A stretch of DNA of 37,678 nucleotides from a bacterium (lineage in GTDB: Bacteria > Bacteroidota > Rhodothermia > Rhodothermales > UBA10348). Under the pieces are notes generated by a model. That model worked only from the letters and a program-made list of their open reading frames with translations. It had not been told where the DNA came from and made no database searches. The position numbers were made by a program, and so were the translations under genes. Of the stretch, positions 16,094 through 24,074 are shown one piece after another. The stretch lies in NCBI GenBank assembly GCA_013204185.1, contig JABMOI010000219.1, positions 1-37,678 of the forward strand. Reading direction: 5' to 3'. Within the stretch, counting starts at the first letter, position 1; every line of letters begins with the position of its first letter.

Positions 16094-18895
16094 CTAATGA
16101 GCCTCTAGCCAATTATTTCCGATGTCCATGGATACCTCAACAGGTATGTTGAGCGGAAGAGCGCCGACCATTTCTTCCCGTACCAACGTCTCTATTTTAT
16201 CAATCTCAGAGGGCAGCACTTCAAACACCAGCTCATCGTGGACCTGTAAGAGCATTTTACTATGTAAACCCTCAGACTTGATGCGCTTTTGAATCGCAAT
16301 CATGGCAAGCTTGATCATATCCGCCTGTGTGCCTTGAATGGGCATGTTCACTGCGACTCGCTCTGCAAATGCACGCACATTCCGGTTTTTAGCATGGATA
16401 TCTGGGATATACCGTTTCCTGCCTAACATGGTCTCAGCATATCCAGTTTCTGAAGCCTTTTCAATTTGATGTACAATGAACGAGGCGACCGACGGAAAAT
16501 TACGATTGTACCCATCAATCAGTTCTTGGGCCTCAGTGCGAGAGCATCTTAACCTTGTGGCGAGGCCAAAGGCTGAAATACCGTATGGAATCCCATAATT
16601 GACCTCTTTGGCCTTATTACGTTGTTCTCTGGTGACCTCTTCAATTGAAACGCCGAAAACCTTTGCCGCCGTTGCTGTATGGATATCCACGCCATCAAGA
16701 TACGCCTGTTTCAACGCCTCATCTCCAGAAAGCGATGCAAGAATGCGTAACTCAATTTGGGCGTAGTCGGCCGACAGGAGCTGGTATCCAGGCTTAGGAA
16801 TGAACGCTTTTCTGACTTCCCGACCACGTTCCGTTCGAATCGGAATGTTTTGCAAGTTGGGGTTTGTACTGGACAAGCGGCCCGTAGCAGCCGTTGTTTG
16901 GCTATAAGAAGTATGAATACGGTGCGTTTCTGGGTGTATTAAATTTCCTAACGCATCGATATAGGTAGACTTCAGCTTAGCTAGCTCGCGCCAATCCAGA
17001 ATCATGCCCGGTAGTTCATGCTCGGTCGCTAACTCCTGCAAGACGGTTTCCTTAGTCGATGCTTTTCCGGTTGAGGTTTTCGAAATAACGGGCAGCCCTA
17101 GTTTTTCGAACAAAATCACACCAATCTGGGCCGGAGATCCAATATTGAACTCCTCTCCTGCTGCTCCAAATATTTGCCGTTCTAAGAGTTCTAGGTCTTC
17201 AGCCGTTTTGACCGACAGTTCAGACAAAACAGATGCATCCAAGCCAATTCCCGCCAATTCCATCTCAGAAAGGACCTCAACCAGTGGGAATTCGATATCG
17301 TACGCAATGTTCGACACGTCCTTTTCAGCTAGCATCGGCTCAAACAGTGCGGCCAGCTGCAATGTGACATCGGCATCTTCACATGCATAGGGCGAAACGT
17401 CCGATGGGGCCACATCTCGCATGGTCAACTGATTCTTACCCGTTCCGATCAACGAAGAAATTGGAATAGGCGAATACTTTAAGTAGCGCTTTGCTAGCGC
17501 GTCCATGTTGTGCGCCTCTTCCGGAGCAATTAAATAGTGCGCCACCATTGTGTCAAAGACGGGGCCAGACACCTGAAGTCCGTGATGCGCCAGCACAATC
17601 CAATCGTATTTGACATTTTGACCGATTTTCAGGGCGGGTCCCTCAAGAATAGGACGAACCGCATCAATTACGTCATTTGTCGAGGAGCCATCGGGCAAAG
17701 GCGTCGGAATGTAGAACGCTTCGTTCGGCTTCACGCTGAACGAAATCCCAACCAATGAAGCCAAATGTGAATCAACAGATGTCGTTTCGGTGTCAAAACT
17801 GACCCGATCAAAGCCTTTCAAGTACAAACAGAGTTCGCCTAGGCGCTCAATGGTCGTCACCATTTCATACGAGACTGCTTCCGCGTCGTGATGCTTGAGG
17901 TCGGAAGTTCCAAAAAGATCTACTTGCTCTTCTGAATCTGGTTTTTCTTTTGAAGGAGCATGCGTTGTTTTCAACGGTGCAAAAAGCCCTGTTGCCACCT
18001 TGGGAGATAACACTCGTTCAACTCGATCGAAGAGACGGTTGAACTCCAACTCCTCAAACAACTGCTTCAGTAGCTGCAGGTCCGGAGCTTGACAGGTGAA
18101 ATCGTGCCAACCAACATCGAGCTCCACATCCGTCTTGATGGTTACCAATCGTTTGGAAAGCCTAGCCATGTCCGCCTCTGCCGCAAGCCCCTCTTGTGCC
18201 CGCTTGCCTTTCACTTCATGGGCGTGATCTAATAAATTCTCGAGCGTCCCGTATTCTTCAATCAGCTTGACGGCGGTCTTTTCGCCAATCCCTTTAACAC
18301 CGGGAACGTTGTCCGCCGCATCACCCATCAAGGCCAAGACATCAATAAACTGAATAGGATTTAAGCCAAACTTTTCCTTGAAGGAAGCTTCCGTAATGGG
18401 ATCAAACTCTTCGCCCCGATACGCAGGCCTGAACATTTCGACCTTACTACTCAACAGCTGCTGAAAGTCCTTGTCGGGCGAAACAATAACGGTATGCGCC
18501 CCATCTCGCTCAGCCTGTTTTGCCAGCGTCCCAATCACGTCGTCGGCCTCTACACCCTCTACCTCAACCACCGGAATATCCATGGCCCGCACCACATTCT
18601 TCATGTGAGGCAGATTTGCAATTAAATCCTCTGGAGGTGGGTCCCGATGCGCTTTATAGTCTTCAAACATTTCATCGCGAAATGTCCCGCCCTCTCCCAT
18701 CACGTCAAACACGACGGCCAAATGGTCAATCCCATGGTCCTCAATGAGCTTTATCAGGGCAGAGGTAAATCCATACGTTGCGCTGGTGTTAAAGCCTTTG
18801 GAATTAACCAACGGTCTGTTAATGAAAATGAAGTGGGCGCGATAGGCCAGTGCCATGGCGTCCAGCAGGTACAGCGTTTTTTTCGACTCGCTCAT
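16094..18895 (-). CDS. polA: DNA polymerase I
   Basis: Repair and Okazaki-fragment polymerase, 933 residues, all three domains present. The 5' nuclease (about 1-290) has EADDVIGTLA and the helix-hairpin-helix VPGVKGIGEKTA. The 3'-5' exonuclease (about 345-520) keeps the DEDDy residues D368, E370, D431, Y503 and D507, so proofreading should be active. The polymerase domain has D710 in LLSADYAQIELRILA and the O helix around 759-778 with R759, K763 and VNYGIPYG. The residue aligned with E. coli Phe762 is Tyr767 here. VHDELVFEV is the catalytic motif C. The gene is followed after 4 nt by the M16 peptidase and is divergent from rfbB. Confidence 0.98.
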   Translation of the reverse strand: MSESKKTLYLLDAMALAYRAHFIFINRPLVNSKGFNTSATYGFTSALIKLIEDHGIDHLAVVFDVMGEGGTFRDEMFEDYKAHRDPPPEDLIANLPHMKNVVRAMDIPVVEVEGVEADDVIGTLAKQAERDGAHTVIVSPDKDFQQLLSSKVEMFRPAYRGEEFDPITEASFKEKFGLNPIQFIDVLALMGDAADNVPGVKGIGEKTAVKLIEEYGTLENLLDHAHEVKGKRAQEGLAAEADMARLSKRLVTIKTDVELDVGWHDFTCQAPDLQLLKQLFEELEFNRLFDRVERVLSPKVATGLFAPLKTTHAPSKEKPDSEEQVDLFGTSDLKHHDAEAVSYEMVTTIERLGELCLYLKGFDRVSFDTETTSVDSHLASLVGISFSVKPNEAFYIPTPLPDGSSTNDVIDAVRPILEGPALKIGQNVKYDWIVLAHHGLQVSGPVFDTMVAHYLIAPEEAHNMDALAKRYLKYSPIPISSLIGTGKNQLTMRDVAPSDVSPYACEDADVTLQLAALFEPMLAEKDVSNIAYDIEFPLVEVLSEMELAGIGLDASVLSELSVKTAEDLELLERQIFGAAGEEFNIGSPAQIGVILFEKLGLPVISKTSTGKASTKETVLQELATEHELPGMILDWRELAKLKSTYIDALGNLIHPETHRIHTSYSQTTAATGRLSSTNPNLQNIPIRTERGREVRKAFIPKPGYQLLSADYAQIELRILASLSGDEALKQAYLDGVDIHTATAAKVFGVSIEEVTREQRNKAKEVNYGIPYGISAFGLATRLRCSRTEAQELIDGYNRNFPSVASFIVHQIEKASETGYAETMLGRKRYIPDIHAKNRNVRAFAERVAVNMPIQGTQADMIKLAMIAIQKRIKSEGLHSKMLLQVHDELVFEVLPSEIDKIETLVREEMVGALPLNIPVEVSMDIGNNWLEAH

Positions 18896-19006
18896 AAATA
18901 CAGTTTGGTTTGTCGCAAGCTATGAATCCCAGCGTTCAGTCGGAACCCTTCAAGCTATCGATCTTACACGGGTTTGATTTTATTCAGGAAAACTGCGAAC
19001 AGTCTA

Positions 19007-20071
19007 TTGAGAACGCCCAACTGCATCCTCGTTACTGGAGGGGCTGGCTTCATCGGGTCGAACTACCTGTTGAATATGGTCAGGAAGTACCCCAACATTA
19101 TGTTTGTCAATGTGGATGCGCTCACGTACGCCGGTAACCTTCACAATCTTTCTGCGATTGAAGAGGCCTCAAACTATCGGTTTGAACACGTAGACATTAC
19201 CGACTCCGAAGCAGTCAATCGAGTTTTCGAGACCTATTCGCCCGATACAGTCGTTCACTTTGCCGCCGAATCACACGTTGACCGCTCGATCACAGAGCCT
19301 ACCGCTTTTGTTCATACCAACGTACTGGGCACGCTCGTTTTACTTCAAGCTGCCAAAAACACATGGGCAGAGCGCAAAACCGTAGGCCTCTTCCATCATG
19401 TTTCTACGGATGAAGTGTTTGGCTCGCTAGGCAAAACGGGCGTTTTCACCAACGCCTCGCCCTACGCACCTCGTTCCCCTTACGCTGCGTCCAAAGCATC
19501 GGCGGATCATGTGGTTCGTTCTTTTGGGACTACGTATGGTTTTCCATATATCATCACAAACACGAGCAATAACTACGGCCCGTTTCAATTCCCTGAAAAG
19601 CTAATTCCGCTGGTGCTGAACAATGCCAGGTTGAAGAAACCGATTCCTATTTACGGAAAAGGTGAAAACGTTCGGGATTGGCTCTTTGTTGAAGACCATT
19701 GCGAAGCGTTGGAAAAGGTGTTATTCAATGGGAAAGTTGGTTCTACTTATTTAATTGGCGGCTCCAACGAATTGTCTAACATAGACTTAGTGACTTCGCT
19801 GTTAGATTTATTTGATGATGAAATGGGAAATGAAAACGGATCGAGTCGGGCCCTTATTACCTACGTTGAAGACAGGGCAGGCCACGATTTTAGATATGCA
19901 ATTGACTCCTCTTTAACGGAAGCTGAGCTTGGCTGGAATCCCAAACATTCAATAAATGACGGGTTGTTGCAAACGGTTCGATGGTATATTGAGAACCAAG
20001 AGTGGTTAGAGAACGTCTTGACAGATGCGTATCAGTCGTACTATTCAAAACAGTACGGTAGTCAGGAGTAG
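19007..20071 (+). CDS. rfbB: dTDP-glucose 4,6-dehydratase
   Basis: Converts dTDP-glucose to dTDP-4-keto-6-deoxyglucose with bound NAD. Motifs are TGGAGFIGSNY (NAD-binding), FAAESHVDRS, STDEVFG (catalytic Asp-Glu), YAASKASAD (Tyr/Lys) and NNYGPFQFPEKLIP. No in-frame ATG precedes the NAD motif. The reading frame is open from 18926 and offers TTG at 18974 or TTG at 19007. I prefer 19007, because it gives MRTPNCILVTGG, close to the usual family N terminus; the upstream TTG would add 11 residues. It is the first of three TDP-sugar genes. It is 111 bp from divergent polA, where a promoter must lie, though none is clear. Confidence 0.94.
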   Translation: MRTPNCILVTGGAGFIGSNYLLNMVRKYPNIMFVNVDALTYAGNLHNLSAIEEASNYRFEHVDITDSEAVNRVFETYSPDTVVHFAAESHVDRSITEPTAFVHTNVLGTLVLLQAAKNTWAERKTVGLFHHVSTDEVFGSLGKTGVFTNASPYAPRSPYAASKASADHVVRSFGTTYGFPYIITNTSNNYGPFQFPEKLIPLVLNNARLKKPIPIYGKGENVRDWLFVEDHCEALEKVLFNGKVGSTYLIGGSNELSNIDLVTSLLDLFDDEMGNENGSSRALITYVEDRAGHDFRYAIDSSLTEAELGWNPKHSINDGLLQTVRWYIENQEWLENVLTDAYQSYYSKQYGSQE

Positions 20072-20127
20072 CAGGGCGAGCGGGCGCGTAATCGATCAAG
20101 AAATTTAGCAGGACGGAGAATCCACGT

Positions 20128-20883
20128 ATGAAAGGAGTAGTTTTGGCCGGAGGCACGGGAAGCCGCCTATATCCATTGACGCGCGTAACCAACAAGCATT
20201 TGCTGCCTGTTGGACGCTATCCCATGATTTTCCACCCGTTGATGCGGCTCAGACGGGCTGGTGTCACCGAAGTCGTATTAGTAACTAGCCCCGAGCACAT
20301 GGGCGACGTCGTGAATCTCTTAGGAAGCGGGTCTCGTTTGGGATTAGACCTAACGTACCGTGTTCAAGATGAGCCAGGAGGAATTGCCCAAGCGCTGTCA
20401 CTGTGCCGGAATTTTGTCGGAAATGATCCGTTTGTGGTAGTTTTGGGGGATAACGTCTTAGGATCTGATATTGGACACGAAGTAAAGGCGTTTGAACAAC
20501 AGATCCACGAGCACGGTGCGGGCGCCCGAGTGCTACTCAAAGAAGTGCATGACCCAGAGCGGTATGGTGTTCCTGAATTTGACGGTGACCGCATTCTACG
20601 CGTTATCGAAAAACCGACCAATCCCCCTTCTTCCTATTCCGTCATTGGAATCTACTTTTACGATTCGTCCGTGTTTTCTTTTGTCGACAAACTAAAACCT
20701 TCTGAACGCGGAGAGCTCGAAATCAGCGATGTAAGTAACGCCTACGCCGAGCAGGGCACACTCACGCACGGCGTACTAACGTCCTGGTGGGGCGACGCAG
20801 GCACGTTTGATGGCCTAGAAGAAGCCAACAAGCTTGCGCGCGATCTGTTTTACGAGGAACTAGGAAATGAGGGTGCACGATGA
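20128..20883 (+). CDS. Glucose-1-phosphate thymidylyltransferase-like nucleotidyltransferase
   Basis: Sugar-phosphate nucleotidyltransferase that would make dTDP-glucose for the dehydratase. It has LAGGTGSRLYPLTRVTNKHL (nucleotide-binding GGxGxRLxPxT plus conserved Lys), PVGRYPMIFHPL, VVLGDNVLG (metal-binding Asp) and WWGDAGTFDGLEEAN. At 251 residues it is shorter than typical RmlA (about 290) and lacks the C-terminal regulatory helices, so feedback control may differ. It lies 56 bp after rfbB, and its end overlaps the next gene by ATGA at 20880. Thymidylyl specificity is inferred from the motifs and the rfbB neighbour. Confidence 0.9.
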   Translation: MKGVVLAGGTGSRLYPLTRVTNKHLLPVGRYPMIFHPLMRLRRAGVTEVVLVTSPEHMGDVVNLLGSGSRLGLDLTYRVQDEPGGIAQALSLCRNFVGNDPFVVVLGDNVLGSDIGHEVKAFEQQIHEHGAGARVLLKEVHDPERYGVPEFDGDRILRVIEKPTNPPSSYSVIGIYFYDSSVFSFVDKLKPSERGELEISDVSNAYAEQGTLTHGVLTSWWGDAGTFDGLEEANKLARDLFYEELGNEGAR

Positions 20884-21356
20884 AGTGGAAAGATGGCGTA
20901 ATCTCGGACGTGGAAATCAGTCCGTTTAGTGTGTTTACTGACGGAAGAGGGTGGTTGGCTGAGCTGTTTAGAAGTGATGAGATGCCATCCTCAGACTATC
21001 CTCAGATGGGCTACATCTCTGAGACGCTTCCGGGCCTAGAAAGAGGTCCTCACGAACACGTCCACCAAACGGACCGTTTCGGCTTTTTCCACGGTACATA
21101 TTCGTTGTTTTTGTGGGATTCAAGGACTCAATCTGCTTCCTACGGTACAAGGCAAATTGTTGAGGTTGGAGAAGGCAATAGAGTGATCGTGACCATTCCA
21201 CCGGGCGTGGTGCACGCGTACAAAAACACAGGCCTCCTACCCGCTCTTGTTTTGAACTTCCCGAACAAGCTTTATGCAGGCAAAAACAAGGCGGAACCCG
21301 TAGATGAGATTCGTCACGAAGACTTAGTAGACTCGCCCTTCATTTTAAATAAATAG
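20880..21356 (+). CDS. RmlC-like dTDP-4-keto-sugar 3,5-epimerase family protein
   Basis: Cupin-fold protein of 158 residues that sits where rfbC is expected. It retains FTDGRGWLAELFR at the start and IPPGVVHAYKNTG, which matches the IPPGFAHG segment of RmlC. The usual catalytic region RGLHxQ reads RGPHEHVHQTDRFGFF, with extra His residues, and the protein is shorter than typical RmlC (about 180). It may therefore be a divergent epimerase or another sugar-nucleotide cupin. It is coupled to the upstream nucleotidyltransferase by ATGA and followed after 4 nt by a HAD phosphatase gene. No rmlD reductase is present, so the final sugar need not be rhamnose. Confidence 0.8.
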   Translation: MKWKDGVISDVEISPFSVFTDGRGWLAELFRSDEMPSSDYPQMGYISETLPGLERGPHEHVHQTDRFGFFHGTYSLFLWDSRTQSASYGTRQIVEVGEGNRVIVTIPPGVVHAYKNTGLLPALVLNFPNKLYAGKNKAEPVDEIRHEDLVDSPFILNK

Positions 21357-21360
21357 AATT

Positions 21361-22056
21361 ATGGTTCTGGTACTTTTCGACATTGACGGTACGCTCATTA
21401 CATCTGGAGGCACAGGCCGAAGAGCAATTGCCAGGGCTCTTTCTGACTATTGTGGGGTCGAAATTGACATGACGCGCGTTCAGCTGGGTGGCCGGACGGA
21501 TCCTGCCATTGTCCGGGATATTCTCAGGCTGAATGGAATTGAAGAGGAGCGAATTTCCGAACTAATACCCGCATGTTTGGAATTGTATGCTGCCGAACTC
21601 GAGAAAACCATCTTACCGGAGCACGTAACCTTACTGCCTGGCGTTTCTTCTCTACTACGTCAATTGCAAGACCACCCAGCTTACGACCTCGCGTTGATTA
21701 CCGGCAACATGCAGCGGACCGCCTATATGAAACTAGGCGCGGGTAATATTTCGTCCTACTTCCCTTGTGGGGGTTTTGGAAGCGACAGCGAGAACAGAAG
21801 TCTCCTTCCAGAAGTAGCCAGAGACCGAGCATCCTTGCATTACGGAAAGCCTTACAGTCCATCAAAAACAATCGTCATTGGGGATACGGAGCACGACATT
21901 TCGTGTTCAAGGCACTTTGGAGCCTGGGCCATGGCGGTTTCTACGGGAATGAATTCCCATGAAACGTTAGCTTCGTGTAAACCGGACTTATTGCTACCAT
22001 CTCTAGCAGAAGAACAAGCCGTTTGGGGCTTTTTCGAATCAGTACTTAACGCTTAG
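21361..22056 (+). CDS. HAD-superfamily hydrolase, phosphoglycolate phosphatase-like
   Basis: Phosphatase of 231 residues with the HAD motifs in order: DIDGT at 7-11 (nucleophile D7, acid D9), LITGN with the motif II Thr in the middle, and GDTEHDI (motif III/IV acids). The helical cap between motifs I and II resembles Gph/beta-phosphoglucomutase-type enzymes. The substrate could be phosphoglycolate, a sugar phosphate or a nucleotide. It begins 4 nt after the RmlC-like gene and is likely cotranscribed with it, so a sugar-phosphate role is possible but unproven. Its last 18 bp overlap the convergent phosphotyrosine phosphatase gene. Confidence 0.9.
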   Translation: MVLVLFDIDGTLITSGGTGRRAIARALSDYCGVEIDMTRVQLGGRTDPAIVRDILRLNGIEEERISELIPACLELYAAELEKTILPEHVTLLPGVSSLLRQLQDHPAYDLALITGNMQRTAYMKLGAGNISSYFPCGGFGSDSENRSLLPEVARDRASLHYGKPYSPSKTIVIGDTEHDISCSRHFGAWAMAVSTGMNSHETLASCKPDLLLPSLAEEQAVWGFFESVLNA

Positions 22057-22548
22057 CTGGTGCTCCTCGGCGATTCGATGGAATAGCATGCGGGCCGTCC
22101 GTTCCACCATCTGAAACACTTCTTCAAACCCCTCAGGGCCTCCGTAGTACGGATCTGGTACCTGGTAATCTCCGGGTTCGGGATCGAACTCTCTAAAAAG
22201 CCTAACCTTGTGGCCCAAAGTGCCCGTCGCGTCTAACGCAAGAATGTCGTCCAAATTAGACTTATCCATGGCAAAGATATAGTCAAAGGTCTCCAGGTCA
22301 GCCTTCACGAATTGCCGACCCTCAAGGTGCCCGATACTAACTCCGTGTTGCGCTGCCGCCTGGCGCATACGCTTATCTGGAGGATCTCCCACATGCCAAC
22401 CGCTCGTTCCGGCAGAGTCCACAAAAATCTTCTCGGATTGCCCGTGTTCATGCACGATTGAATCGAAGACACCATCTGCAAGTGGGCTTCGACATATGTT
22501 ACCTAAGCACACAAAAAGCACTCGAATGCTACTCGATTCCTTACTCAT
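22039..22548 (-). CDS. Low-molecular-weight protein-tyrosine phosphatase
   Basis: Cytoplasmic phosphatase of 169 residues with the P-loop CLGNICRS at 14-21 (nucleophile C14, R20) and the general acid Asp in VPDPYYGG. Substrates may be tyrosine-phosphorylated proteins such as BY-kinases, or phosphoarginine proteins; neither kinase is in the window. The start codon overlaps the stop of the upstream transporter gene by ATGA, so it belongs to the ParA-acylase-transporter unit. The 3' end overlaps the convergent HAD gene by 18 bp, leaving no room for an intergenic terminator. Confidence 0.95.
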   Translation of the reverse strand: MSKESSSIRVLFVCLGNICRSPLADGVFDSIVHEHGQSEKIFVDSAGTSGWHVGDPPDKRMRQAAAQHGVSIGHLEGRQFVKADLETFDYIFAMDKSNLDDILALDATGTLGHKVRLFREFDPEPGDYQVPDPYYGGPEGFEEVFQMVERTARMLFHRIAEEHQLSVKY

Positions 22549-24032
22549 GCCTTTTCACCTAACGTCTTGTCTACCATCCACTTGTTGGCCATAACAAAAA
22601 CTCCGAGCACGATTCCCCACTGCACCAGAACGGTCATCACACTGTAGGGGTCGAATGGGTTATACCACGTTTCTGGAGCATATTCTGTGGCCGAAAGCCA
22701 CAACCACCAACTGAGCAAAACAACGGCCTGAACCGGGATGACGTATTTGATGAGCATATCCCATCCTCGTCCGGCATTCCAATCCCCTGGAACGCCATCA
22801 ATAGCAGCTTTCCGGAAGGCAGTTACGCCGTGTTTGTTTATGGAAAATGCGATAAACGCTCCAGAAATCATCAAGGCCACTCCCCAAACAAAGTCTTGAT
22901 TTCCGAAGAAGGTCAAATTGATGGCAGATGGAATGCCCATCACAAACGAGATACCACAGACGTACAAGACAGCGCGACGACGTTTAATTCCGAGATCGAC
23001 AAGAATCCTGGTAGTGAGTTCAATCATGGAAATGAGAGAACTAAAGGCCGCGAATGAGAGGCCCAAAAAGAAAAGCATGGCCAAGGGATTACCGAAAGCC
23101 ATCCGTGCGAACAGCTGAGGCATCCAAATGAACGTAAGGCCGGTTGCTGCCGGACCACTCGTTTTCATGACCTCTAAAATTTCAGGCTTGGTCAATTCCG
23201 CTCCCAACACGGCAAAAACAGTCCCGAAAATGGTAATTGCAGCCAGAAGCGACACAATGTTGTTACCGAAACCGGTAACCAAGGCATTTTTGACGACGCC
23301 GTGCTTTGCATGCATATAAGCGCCATACGTCAGGATGAGCCCCCAACCGGCCCCTGTATCCCAAGCGTTTTGAGTTAGCGCCTCTAGCCACACCCTAGGG
23401 GACGCTAGCGTGCTCCAGTCCGGGGTGAACAAGAAGGCGATGCCGGCCCCCGCTCCATCGAGCGTGACAGCCCTGACCAGTGAAATCAGCACAATAGTGA
23501 ACAGGGCCGGAATGAGGATCTTGTTTGCTCGTTCAATGGACTGAACGCCCTTCCAAACAACGAGCGCCCCGATTGTCATGGCAATTCCATGAAACACAAT
23601 GGGCAACCCGCTTCCTTGGAAGCTTTCCCAAATCGCCGACGACGATTCAGCGCTGATTGGAAGTGGATTCACCACCATTTGGGAGAAATAATACAAACAC
23701 CAACCAGCTACCACCGAGTAGTAAAACATGATGGCGGTGGCCACAAACGCAATAAATGCTCCCATCCAACCATACTTTGCCCCTGCTACCTTAGCAATGG
23801 ATCCAACTACGCCTAGTCGACCCTTTTTGCCCAAAGCATACTCGGCTATGATGAGTGGAATAGACCAAACCAGAAGAAAGATGAACCATGCCAGCAAAAA
23901 CGCCCCGGCCCCTGAATCTCCAGCGTTGGTAGCGGCTATTCGCGGAAAGCGCCAAATATTACCCGTCCCCACTGCAATACCAAGGACGCTAAGAATGAGT
24001 CCAAGTCGGCTGGAAAAACGTTGTTCTTTCAT
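22545..24032 (-). CDS. SNF-family sodium-dependent transporter
   Basis: Neurotransmitter:sodium symporter family (LeuT fold), 495 residues with about 12 hydrophobic helices. The first helix region has VGTGNIWRFPRIAATNAG, which carries the unwound sodium/substrate segment of the family. YYSVVAGWCLYYF follows in helix 3. Substrates of bacterial members are mostly amino acids, but this one is not identifiable from sequence. It lies 42 bp after the acylase gene and overlaps the phosphatase gene by 4 nt. Uptake of an amino acid released by the acylase is an attractive inference from the order. Confidence 0.93.
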   Translation of the reverse strand: MKEQRFSSRLGLILSVLGIAVGTGNIWRFPRIAATNAGDSGAGAFLLAWFIFLLVWSIPLIIAEYALGKKGRLGVVGSIAKVAGAKYGWMGAFIAFVATAIMFYYSVVAGWCLYYFSQMVVNPLPISAESSSAIWESFQGSGLPIVFHGIAMTIGALVVWKGVQSIERANKILIPALFTIVLISLVRAVTLDGAGAGIAFLFTPDWSTLASPRVWLEALTQNAWDTGAGWGLILTYGAYMHAKHGVVKNALVTGFGNNIVSLLAAITIFGTVFAVLGAELTKPEILEVMKTSGPAATGLTFIWMPQLFARMAFGNPLAMLFFLGLSFAAFSSLISMIELTTRILVDLGIKRRRAVLYVCGISFVMGIPSAINLTFFGNQDFVWGVALMISGAFIAFSINKHGVTAFRKAAIDGVPGDWNAGRGWDMLIKYVIPVQAVVLLSWWLWLSATEYAPETWYNPFDPYSVMTVLVQWGIVLGVFVMANKWMVDKTLGEKA

Positions 24033-24074
24033 GATTCTGGGTTTTTAACAGGCAAATCTAGAGTGCAGGACCGG

